Positions 52,032 through 60,400 of a DNA stretch of 64,000 nucleotides are shown one piece after another; within the stretch, counting starts at the first letter, position 1, and each line of letters starts with the position of its first letter. The notes beneath the pieces are model-generated. The model saw only the letters and a list, made by a program, of their open reading frames with translations, made no database searches and was not told where the DNA came from. The position numbers and the translations under genes were made by a program. This DNA comes from Streptomyces melanogenes (GTDB taxonomy: Bacteria; Actinomycetota; Actinomycetes; Streptomycetales; Streptomycetaceae), in NCBI RefSeq assembly GCF_014649795.1, contig NZ_BMTS01000011.1, forward strand, positions 46,391 through 110,390, given 5' to 3'.

Positions 52032-52421
52032 CTACGCGTGCGGGACGACCGCCTCGGCTATGCCCTCCACTTCCGTGCCGACGGGGGCGAGGAGGAAGAC
52101 GTTGCGGTCGACCCGGTGCATTCCGCTGCCCAGGCCGAAGACCACTCCGCTGCTGAAGTCGAGTATGCGCTTGGCGACTTCGGTGTCCGCGCCCGTCAGA
52201 TCGAGCAGGACCGGGGTCTGCGCCATCATGTATTCGGCGACCTCGCGCGCGTCCGCGAAGACCTGGACGCGCAGGACCACGAAGCGGCGCTGTTCGACGG
52301 CCGCGTACTCGTTGGGGATGGTGCGGTGGTCGACGCGCGACGGCCACTCGTTGCGACTGCGCAGCGGAACGACCTGGGCGAGCCCCTCCCACTGTTCATC
52401 GGTGACGTCGTACCTGCTCAC
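52032..52421 (-). CDS. SepF-like cell division protein
   Basis: This is a 129-residue protein with the SepF C-terminal fold (RRFVVLRVQVFADAREVAEYMMAQTPVLLDLTGADTEVAKRILDFSSGVVFGLG). SepF anchors and bundles FtsZ at the septum. It lacks the usual N-terminal amphipathic membrane helix and linker, so it is one of the extra short SepF-like proteins of Streptomyces rather than the dcw-cluster SepF. The GTG at 52421 has GAGGTGG upstream. A modulating role in division is inferred. Confidence 0.85.
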   Translation of the reverse strand: MSRYDVTDEQWEGLAQVVPLRSRNEWPSRVDHRTIPNEYAAVEQRRFVVLRVQVFADAREVAEYMMAQTPVLLDLTGADTEVAKRILDFSSGVVFGLGSGMHRVDRNVFLLAPVGTEVEGIAEAVVPHA

Positions 52422-52534
52422 CGGACCACCTCGCCCATGTGCTGTATCTGCATCCGGCCATGATGACGCCGCTCACCCGTTCAGCCCAACTCCGACACGG
52501 CTCTGAGCTGTGAAGTTGTCCGGACCGAGGCGTA

Positions 52535-53443
52535 CTAACGTGCGGTACGGGAGTCGATCGCGTCGGCGACCAGGGCGAAGAACCGGGCGTGGGCGCGGGC
52601 GCTGCACGGTGTCTCCGGGTTCCACGGCAGTACGCGCGCGCGGTCCTCGATCGTCCGCCAGTGCGGGTCGGCGCGCAGCTGCTCGACGGGGGTGGCGTTC
52701 ACCCGTACGTCGGACAAGACGATCTCCGCGGGCAGGGCGGCCGCCTCCTCCCAGGTGAGCGTGGTCCAGTTCGCCCCGGTTCCGGCGGGCGGCTCGACCA
52801 GGTGGACGCCGTGCTCGGCCAGTGCGCGCAGTTCCGGCCAGGCGGCCGGGCGCGCCACATGGACCTGGTCGGTCCCGGCGGGCGAGAGGGCGAGGACGCG
52901 GGGTCCTGCGGGCGGGTCCGTGTCTACGTACGCGCGCGTGGCGGCCGTCACGGTGCGCAGGCGGCGCTGTGCCGCGTCGAGGAGGCGGGTGGCGTCCTCG
53001 TGGTGGCGGTCGCCGCCGAGGGCGCGGGCGAGGTCGGTGAAGCGATCCCTGATCTCGGCCAGGGAGTGCGAGTGCCCGATGTCGATGACGACCACAGGAA
53101 CGTGTTCCTCCAGGTGTTTGGCCGTCTCGGGGGCGAGGCCGTAGACCTGGCCGCCGCCGTAGCTGACGGCGACCACGAGGTCGGGTGTGCCCTGGAGCAG
53201 CACGTCGAGGTCGAGTGCGGCACCCGCGCCCAGGTAGCGCAGGCGGTCCAGGGGCAGCCCGCCGGCCTTGGCTCGGTCGGGCGAGGCCCCGTCGTGGAAG
53301 GAGCCGAAGACGGCTCCCGGGCCGACTCCGTGGTCCCAGAGCGTGGCTCCGGCCTGGATGTAGGCGGTCACCCGGGTGGGTACCCCGCTCGCCGTCGCCA
53401 TCTGCCCGCGGTCGTCCGAGAACTGCCAGACCGGCTTGTCCAT
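52535..53443 (-). CDS. Periplasmic-binding-protein-fold protein without signal peptide (siderophore/cobalamin-binding family)
   Basis: This is a 302-residue protein of the class III (Fe-siderophore/B12, TroA-like) binding-protein fold. VTAYIQAGATLWDHG, LDLDVLLQGTPDLVVAVSYGG and EHVPVVVIDIGHSHSL are the typical strand-helix elements. The surprise is the N-terminus: MDKPVWQFSDDRGQM goes straight into the domain with no signal peptide or lipobox. The upstream open frame supplies only Arg-rich sequence, so no export signal can be recovered. No permease or ATPase gene is nearby. It may be cytoplasmic or a decayed transporter component. Confidence 0.8.
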   Translation of the reverse strand: MDKPVWQFSDDRGQMATASGVPTRVTAYIQAGATLWDHGVGPGAVFGSFHDGASPDRAKAGGLPLDRLRYLGAGAALDLDVLLQGTPDLVVAVSYGGGQVYGLAPETAKHLEEHVPVVVIDIGHSHSLAEIRDRFTDLARALGGDRHHEDATRLLDAAQRRLRTVTAATRAYVDTDPPAGPRVLALSPAGTDQVHVARPAAWPELRALAEHGVHLVEPPAGTGANWTTLTWEEAAALPAEIVLSDVRVNATPVEQLRADPHWRTIEDRARVLPWNPETPCSARAHARFFALVADAIDSRTAR

Positions 53444-53680
53444 GAGGTCACACGCCCCCTGTAGTCGCTGTGCGCGCCAGCGCCGGGTCACGCTACGCCC
53501 GAGTCGTCCGCCCCGCCAGGATCCGTACCCGATTACGTGCCCGTCGTCCCGGCGCGTCACCCCTTTCGCGCGCTCGGGTCGTCCGCGCCCCGGCGCGTGG
53601 GAGTGCTCGACGCGCGGGGTCGGGGTGGGCTGGCTAGCGTGGCAAGCCGGACCGTCTGTCACACAGGAGAGAGCACAGTC

Positions 53681-54475
53681 ATGGCCGCAGAACCAGAGGG
53701 CACTCCGTGCTGGGCCGATGCGATGTTCACCGATGTCGAGGGAGCGAAGAGCTTCTACGGTGACGTGCTGGGCTGGACGTTCGGCGAGGCGTCGTCGGAG
53801 TACGGCAACTACACGCAGGCGTATGTGGACGGCAAGGCGGTGGCGGCCGTCGTGCCGCCGATGCCGGGCCAGGAGGGCCAGTCGGCCTGGTGCCTCTACC
53901 TCGCCTCGCCGGATGTCGCCGCCACCGCGAAGAAGATCAAGGACAACGGCGGCGAGGTGCTGATGGAGCCGATGCAGGTCGGCGACTTCGGCTCGATGGC
54001 GATCGCCCGCGAGCCCAGCGGCGCCGTCTTCGGCGTGTGGCAGGCGGGCAGCCACGAGGGCTTCGAGGCCAAGGGCGTGCCCGGGTCGTTCTGCTGGGCC
54101 GAGTTCTTCACCCGCGACCCGGAGAAGGTCGACGCGTTCCTGCCCGCGGTGTTCCCGTACGGCGCCAAGCAGATGCAGGACGACGCGGCCGACTTCCGGG
54201 TCTTCAGCGTGCGTGACGAGATGGTCATGGGGCGCATGAAGATGACGGAGGAGTTCCCGCCGGAGGTCCCGTCGTACGTGAACGTGTACTTCGCGGTCGA
54301 CAACTGCGACGACGCGGTGGCGAAGGCCACCAAGCGGGGCGGGGTGCTGCGGTTCGGGCCGATGGACACGCCCTTCGGCCGGTTCGCGGCGCTCAGCGAC
54401 CCGCAGGGCGCGTCGTTCTCGGTGATCGACCTGCAGACGACGCAGGGCGAGATGCCGCAGATGGCCGACGTGTAG
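53681..54475 (+). CDS. Double VOC (glyoxalase/bleomycin-resistance fold) protein
   Basis: This is a 264-residue protein made of two VOC modules (about residues 10-125 and 138-255), each with the beta-alpha-beta-beta-beta pattern. Module 1 begins PCWADAMFTDVEGAKSFYGDVLGWTF and module 2 SFCWAEFFTRDPEKVDAFLPAVF. Such proteins include glyoxalases, dioxygenases and drug-binding resistance proteins. The ligand is unknown; in some antibiotics clusters homologues are hydroxylases or resistance factors. ATG 53681 has AGGAGAG upstream. It is convergent with metE and separated by a 40-bp perfect palindrome. Confidence 0.85.
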   Translation: MAAEPEGTPCWADAMFTDVEGAKSFYGDVLGWTFGEASSEYGNYTQAYVDGKAVAAVVPPMPGQEGQSAWCLYLASPDVAATAKKIKDNGGEVLMEPMQVGDFGSMAIAREPSGAVFGVWQAGSHEGFEAKGVPGSFCWAEFFTRDPEKVDAFLPAVFPYGAKQMQDDAADFRVFSVRDEMVMGRMKMTEEFPPEVPSYVNVYFAVDNCDDAVAKATKRGGVLRFGPMDTPFGRFAALSDPQGASFSVIDLQTTQGEMPQMADV

Positions 54476-54490
54476 CGAGCCGGAGGGGTC

Positions 54491-54530
54491 CCGGGGTGTT
54501 CGGGCACGCGCGCGTGCCCGAACACCCCGG
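54491..54530. terminator. 40-bp perfect palindrome, bidirectional terminator
   Basis: Two exact 20-bp arms with no spacer (CCGGGGTGTTCGGGCACGCG and its complement) lie between converging VOC and metE genes, six bases from the metE stop. Confidence 0.92.
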
Positions 54531-54535
54531 CTGTG

Positions 54536-56857
54536 TCAAGCCCCCTGCCGCACCTGCGTCCTGACCGTCCGGGCGGCCTCGACGAGGTTCTCCAGGGACT
54601 GCCTCGTCTCGGTCCAGCCGCGGGTCTTCAGCCCGCAGTCCGGGTTGACCCAGAGCCGCTCCGGAGGGATGGCCGCGAGCCCCTTGCGCAGCAGTGCGGC
54701 CGCCTCCTCGGCGCTCGGTACGCGCGGCGAGTGGATGTCGTAGACACCGGGTCCCACCTCGCGCGGATAGCCGGCGGCGGCGAGCTCGTCGGCCACCCTC
54801 ATGTGCGAGCGGGCCGCCTCCAGGCTGATGACGTCCGCGTCGAGGTCGTCGATGGCCTGGAGGATGTCACCGAACTCGGCGTAGCACATGTGGGTGTGGA
54901 TCTGGGTGTCGGGACGTACGCCCGCGGTGGTCAGGCGGAACGATTCCGTGGCCCAGTCCAGATAGGCGGCGCGGTCCGCCGCGCGCAGCGGCAGCGTCTC
55001 GCGCAGGGCGGGCTCGTCGACCTGGATGACCGAAGTGCCCGCCGTCTCCAGGTCGTCGACCTCGTCGCGCAGGGCGAGCGCCACCTGGCGGGCGGTCTCC
55101 GCGAGCGGCTGGTCGTCACGGACGAACGACCAGGCCAGCATGGTGACCGGCCCGGTGAGCATGCCCTTGACGGGGCGGTCGGTGAGCGACTGGGCGTACG
55201 CGGTCCAGCGCACCGTCATCGGCTTTGGCCGCGAGATGTCGCCGGCCAGGACCGGCGGACGGACATAGCGCGTGCCGTACGACTGGACCCAGCCGTGCTG
55301 CGTGGCGAGGTAGCCGGTCAACTGCTCGGCGAAGTACTGCACCATGTCGTTGCGTTCGGCCTCGCCGTGGACGAGGACGTCGATGCCCGCCTTCTCCTGG
55401 AAGGCGATCACCTCGCGGATCTCGGCCTTGATGCGCTCCTCGTAGCCCTCGGTGTCGACGCGTCCGGCGCGCAGGTCGGCGCGGGCGGTGCGCACCTCGG
55501 TGGTCTGCGGGAACGAGCCGATGGTGGTCGTGGGCAGCAGCGGAAGCCCCAGGCGGGCACGCTGGGCCGGGGCACGTTCGCCGTACGGCTGGGAGCGGCG
55601 GCCGTCGGCCTCGGTGACCGTCGACGTACGCGCGCGTACCGCCGGGTCGTGGGTGAGGGCGGAGCCCGCGCGTGAGGCCAGGTCGGCGCGGTTGGCGGCG
55701 AGTTCGGCGGCGATCGCGCCGGTGCCGCCGGTGAGACCGCGGGCCAGCGTCACGGTCTCGGCGGTCTTCTGGTGGGCGAAGGCGAGCCAGCGGGCGATCT
55801 GCGGGTCGATGTCGCGTTCGGCCGTCGCGTCGAGCGGGACGTGCAGCAGCGAGCAGGACGGTGCCACGTCGACCGTGTCGGCGAGGCCGAGGAGCGTGCC
55901 CAGGGTGGCGAGGGACTTCTCGTGGTCGTTGATCCAGATGTTGCGGCCGTCGACGACGCCCGCGACCAGCCGCTTGCCCGGCAGCCCGCCGACGGCGGCG
56001 AGGCCGTCGAGGTTGGCGGCGGCCGGTCCCGTGAAGTCCAGGCCGAGGCCTTCCACGGGCGCCTTGGCGAGTACCGGCAGGGCCTCGCCGAGGCGGTCGA
56101 AGTAGGAGGCGACCAGCAGCTTGGGGCGGTCGGTGAGGCTGCCGAGCGCCCCGTAGGCGCGGGCGGCGGCGTCCAGTTCGGCGGGGCTGCGGTCCTGGAC
56201 GAGGGCGGGCTCGTCGAGCTGCACCCACTGTGCGCCGGCCGCCCGCAGATCGGCGAGCACCTCGGCGTACACCGGCAGCAGCCGCTCCAGCAGGGCCAGC
56301 GGCTGGAAGTCGGCGTCGACGCCGGGTGCGGGCTTGGCCAGCAGGAGGTAGGTGACCGGTCCGACCAGGACGGGCCGGGCCGCGAGGCCGAGCGCCAGCG
56401 CCTCGGTGAGCTCGGCGACCTGCTTGCCGGAGTCGGCGGTGAAGACGGTGTCCGGGCCGAGTTCGGGGACCAGGTAGTGGTAGTTGGTGTCGAACCACTT
56501 GGTCATCTCCAGCGGCGCCACGTCCTGGGTGCCGCGGGCCATGGCGAAGTAGCCGTCCAGGGTGTCGGTCTCGACGGCGGTGCGGTGCCGCTCGGGGATC
56601 GCCCCCACCATCACGCTGGTGTCGAGGACGTGGTCGTAGTACGAGAAGTCGCCGGTCGGCACTTCGTCGACGCCCGCCTCTGCGAGCCGGCGCCAGTTGG
56701 CGCGGCGCAGGTCACGGGCGGTGTCACGGAGGGCGTCGGCGCCGACGCGGCCCTTCCAGTAGCCCTCGACGGCCTTCTTGAGCTCCCGGTCGGGGCCCTG
56801 GCGGGGGTAGCCGTACACGGTGGCCCGTCCTGCCGCGGCTGCGGACTTGCTGGTCAC
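54536..56857 (-). CDS. metE: Cobalamin-independent methionine synthase
   Basis: This is a 773-residue enzyme that methylates homocysteine using 5-methyltetrahydropteroyl-polyglutamate. The N-terminal folate half and C-terminal catalytic half are complete. The zinc ligands are in HTHMCYAEF, LEAARSH and NPDCGLKTR. The GTG at 56857 is preceded by AAGGAG at ideal spacing. The 5' region carries a cobalamin riboswitch, so the gene is switched off when B12 allows MetH to work. It is convergent with the VOC gene. Confidence 0.97.
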   Translation of the reverse strand: MTSKSAAAAGRATVYGYPRQGPDRELKKAVEGYWKGRVGADALRDTARDLRRANWRRLAEAGVDEVPTGDFSYYDHVLDTSVMVGAIPERHRTAVETDTLDGYFAMARGTQDVAPLEMTKWFDTNYHYLVPELGPDTVFTADSGKQVAELTEALALGLAARPVLVGPVTYLLLAKPAPGVDADFQPLALLERLLPVYAEVLADLRAAGAQWVQLDEPALVQDRSPAELDAAARAYGALGSLTDRPKLLVASYFDRLGEALPVLAKAPVEGLGLDFTGPAAANLDGLAAVGGLPGKRLVAGVVDGRNIWINDHEKSLATLGTLLGLADTVDVAPSCSLLHVPLDATAERDIDPQIARWLAFAHQKTAETVTLARGLTGGTGAIAAELAANRADLASRAGSALTHDPAVRARTSTVTEADGRRSQPYGERAPAQRARLGLPLLPTTTIGSFPQTTEVRTARADLRAGRVDTEGYEERIKAEIREVIAFQEKAGIDVLVHGEAERNDMVQYFAEQLTGYLATQHGWVQSYGTRYVRPPVLAGDISRPKPMTVRWTAYAQSLTDRPVKGMLTGPVTMLAWSFVRDDQPLAETARQVALALRDEVDDLETAGTSVIQVDEPALRETLPLRAADRAAYLDWATESFRLTTAGVRPDTQIHTHMCYAEFGDILQAIDDLDADVISLEAARSHMRVADELAAAGYPREVGPGVYDIHSPRVPSAEEAAALLRKGLAAIPPERLWVNPDCGLKTRGWTETRQSLENLVEAARTVRTQVRQGA

Positions 56858-57033
56858 GAAACTCTCCTTCGCGAGAATGTCCCGAAATCGACCCTGGTAC
56901 GGGTCGTGGGCGCGAAGGGATGACGGACAGGGCGGCCCGCGCGGAACGGTGCCCGCGCTCGAACCACCTCTCGTCCCGCCGACCCGCCCACGAGGTCACC
57001 AAGGTCTCCGCGCGCGGTCGCGCACGGGCAACG

Positions 57034-57245
57034 GGCAGGTCTTCGGACTCGCGGGCACGCCTGCCGGATTCCCGGCGGACACCTACTGGCCGTCGCTTCC
57101 CAGACCCGGCCGGGCCCAGTGCGTATGACGGCGGTCGTTCCCGCTCACCGCTGCGGGGCAGTCCCGGATTCCCACCGGGTTCCCTCTTACGACGCCTCCC
57201 GCCTGGCGGACGGGGCGAACCAGCTGCGAGCGCCACCCTACCCAG
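57034..57245 (-). promoter_or_regulatory. Cobalamin riboswitch (metE leader)
   Basis: On the minus strand, conserved cobalamin-aptamer segments appear in order: GGTGGGAATCCGGGACTGCC, CCCGCAGCGGTGAGCGGGAACG, a central stem region, GCCAGTAGG-like sequence, a second GGGAATCCGGCAGG and the terminal CGAAGACCTGCC. It lies about 180 bases before the metE start. AdoCbl binding should repress metE, as known for Streptomyces metE and nrdAB leaders. The intervening 56858-57033 holds the expression platform. Confidence 0.92.
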
Positions 57246-57289
57246 ACACGGGCCCGGGCCGCCCCTCACATCCGGCGTGCCCGCCTGGT

Positions 57290-57302
57290 GATGTCCGACA
57301 TC
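57290..57302. promoter_or_regulatory. GATGTC-C-GACATC palindrome in the metE-nasA gap
   Basis: A perfect 13-bp dyad lies 45 bp upstream of the riboswitch aptamer, close to where the metE promoter must be. No regulator is assigned. Confidence 0.4.
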
Positions 57303-57364
57303 GGAGGCGTGCCGCAGTCGCACACAGGTGCTCACAGCATCGGGGCGCGATTAGTGTGGCCGAC

Positions 57365-57403
57365 GTAACCACTCGTGATCGCCGCACGTGACATCGAAGT
57401 AAC
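57365..57403. promoter_or_regulatory. GlnR-like binding site upstream of the nitrate reductase fusion
   Basis: GTGAC-N6-GTAAC (57388-57403), with a further GTAAC at 57365, follows the GlnR pattern of GTnAC/GaAAC half-sites spaced by six bases. GlnR is the known activator of nitrate and nitrite assimilation in Streptomyces. The site lies 59-97 bp before the chosen TTG start. Confidence 0.55.
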
Positions 57404-57461
57404 GGGCATTTCGTACGGTCGGAGCCCAAGGTATCCCGGTCGAGACGAGAGGGGACACCCG

Positions 57462-60400
57462 TTGACCGCACAGGCCACGCGGGCCGCCACCGAACAGGTG
57501 CGCACGGTCTGCTCGTACTGCGGTGTGGGCTGCGGGATGGTCCTCGACATCGCCATGGGGCCGGACGGCCGGCGCACGGTGCTCAAAGCCTCCGGTGACA
57601 AGTCACACCCAGCCAACTCCGGCCGGCTGTGTACCAAGGGCGCGACGACGGCCGACATGCTGGCCGCTCCCGGACGCCTGTCCACCGCGCTGGTACGGGG
57701 TGAGCGCGGGGCGGAGCCGGTGCCCGCCGGGGTCGACGCGATGATCGCCGAGACGGCGGGCAGGCTGCGGGCGATCGTCGACGAGCACGGGCCCGACGCC
57801 GTCGCGTTGTACGTGTCCGGTCAGATGAGCCTTGAGGCGCAGTATCTGGCCAACAAGCTGACCAAGGGCTTCATCGGCACCAACCAGATCGAGTCCAACT
57901 CCCGGCTGTGCATGGCCAGCGCGGGCAGCGGCTACAAGCTGTCGCTGGGCGCGGACGGGCCGCCCGGCTCGTACCAGGACTTCGAGAAGGCGGACGTCTT
58001 CCTGGTCATCGGCTCGAACATGGCCGACTGCCATCCCATCCTCTTTCTGAGGATGATGGAGCGCGTCAAGGCCGGGGCGAAGCTGATCGTCGTCGACCCG
58101 CGCCGCACCGCGACCGCCGCCAAGGCCGACCTGTTCCTCCAGATCAAGCCGGGCACGGATCTCGCGCTGCTCAACGGCCTGCTGCACCTCCTTCAGGAGA
58201 ACGGGCACACCGACCCCGCCTTCATCGCCGAGCACACCGAGGGCTGGGAGGCGATGGGCGAGTTCCTGGCCGACTACCCGCCCGCCTCCGTCGCACAGAC
58301 CACCGGGATCCCCGAGGACGACATCCGTACGGCGGCGCGGTGGATCGGCGCGGCCGGGGAGTGGATGAGCTGCTGGACCATGGGGCTCAACCAGTCCACG
58401 CACGGCACCTGGAACACCAACGCCCTGGTCAACCTGCATCTGGCGACCGGCGCGATCTGCCGCCCCGGCAGCGGCCCGTTCTCGCTCACCGGCCAGCCGA
58501 ACGCCATGGGCGGCCGCGAGATGGGCTACATGGGCCCCGGGCTGCCCGGCCAGCGCTCGGTGCTCGTGGACGAGGAGCGGGCCTTCACCGAGGCGCTGTG
58601 GGGGCTGGAGCCGGGCACGCTGCGCACGGACGGGGCGGGGCTCGGCACCGTCGAGCTGTTCCGGCGGATGGCGGACGGTGACATCAAGGCATGCTGGGTG
58701 ATCTGCACCAACCCGGTGGCCTCGGTCGCCAACCGCCGCACCGTCGTCGAGGGCCTGCGGGCGGCCGAGTTCGTCGTCGTCCAGGACGTGTTCGCCGAGA
58801 CCGAGACCACCGCGTACGCGGACGTGGTGCTGCCGGGCGCCCTGTGGACGGAGGCCGAGGGCGTCCTCATCAACAGCGAGCGCAACCTCACCCTCGCCCG
58901 GCAGGCCGTCGACGCGCCCGGCGAGGCGCTGCCCGACTGGCAGATCATCGCGCGCGTGGCGTGCGCGATGGGCTACGAGCAGGCGTTCACCTACGCGGGC
59001 CCCGAGGAGGTCTTCGAGGAGATCAAGCGCGCCTGGAACCCGAAGACCGGCTACGACCTGCGTGGGGTGACCTACGAGCGGCTGCGCGCCACGCCCGTGC
59101 AGTGGCCCGCGCCGACCGCCGAGGGGCCCGACCGCAATCCGATCCGGTACGTGGCCGAGGGCGGCGGCGGTCCGGTGTTCCCGACGGCGAGCGGGCGGGC
59201 CGTCTTCCACGCGCGGCCGCACCTGCCGGCCGCCGAGATGCCCGACGACGACTTCCCGTTCGTGCTCAACACCGGGCGGCTGCAGCACCAGTGGCACACG
59301 CTCACCAAGACGGGCAAGGTGGCCAAGCTCAACAAGCTCAACCCGGCGCCGTTCGTGGAGGTGCATCCCGAGGACGCGGAACGCCTCGGCATCGCCGAGG
59401 GCGACGGTGTGGAGATCGCCTCCCGGCGCGGACGGGCGGTGCTGCCCGCCGTGGTGACCGACCGGGTGCGGCCGGGCTGCTGCTTCGCGCCGTTCCACTG
59501 GAACGACCTGTTCGGCGCGGACCTGAGCATCAACGACGTGACCAGCGACGCGGTCGACCCGATCTCGCTGCAGCCCGAGTTCAAGGTCTGCGCGGTGTCG
59601 CTGACGAGGGTCGCGGCCGAGGTGGCGCGGCCCGTCATGCCAGGGGTGGCGGTCGCGGGCGGGATGGCGGCCGCGAACGGATCGGCCGGGGCGGCGGCAG
59701 GTGTGGCCGGGGCGACGGGAACCCTGGTCGCGGGCGGCGCTGCGGCTGTGGTGCCCGGCGCATCCGGCGCTGTGGGAGCGCTCACTGCGGGTACCGCGCT
59801 CCTCGACGCCCCCGCGCCCCTCCCCCACTCCGTCCCCGCCCAGCGCGCGGCCTCCGACTCGCCCCTGTCGGCGGGCCAAGGCGCCGCCCCCGCCGCCGTG
59901 TTCGGGCTCGGCTCGCCCCCGCCGGTCCTCACCGAGCGGGAACGCCAGTACCTCGCCGGGTTCCTGGCCGGGCTGGAGTCGGGCGCGCCCGGCATCCCCG
60001 TACTGCCGCCGACGGCGCCGTTCAGCGAGGAGCACGCGCTGTGGGTGAACGGCGTGCTGGCCGGGATGTACTCGCGGGCCACCCCTCGGCCCGCCCCCGC
60101 GCCCGCCGCACCGCCCCCGGCCCCCCGGGGTCGTGACGTGCTGGTGCTGTGGGCCTCGCAGACCGGCAACGCCGAGCAGCTCGCCGCGGCCGGTGCCGAA
60201 CGGCTCGCCGCCGCCGGGCACCGGATCCGGCTCGTGCCCATGGACGACACCGCTCCGGACTCGCTGCCCACCGACGCCGAGCTGCTGCTGATCACCAGCA
60301 CCACCGGAGACGGCGAAGCGCCCGACAACGGCGCCGCGTTCTGGGACGCCCTGGCCGACGACGAGGCCCCGCGACTGGAAGGGCGCCGCTATGCGGTCCT

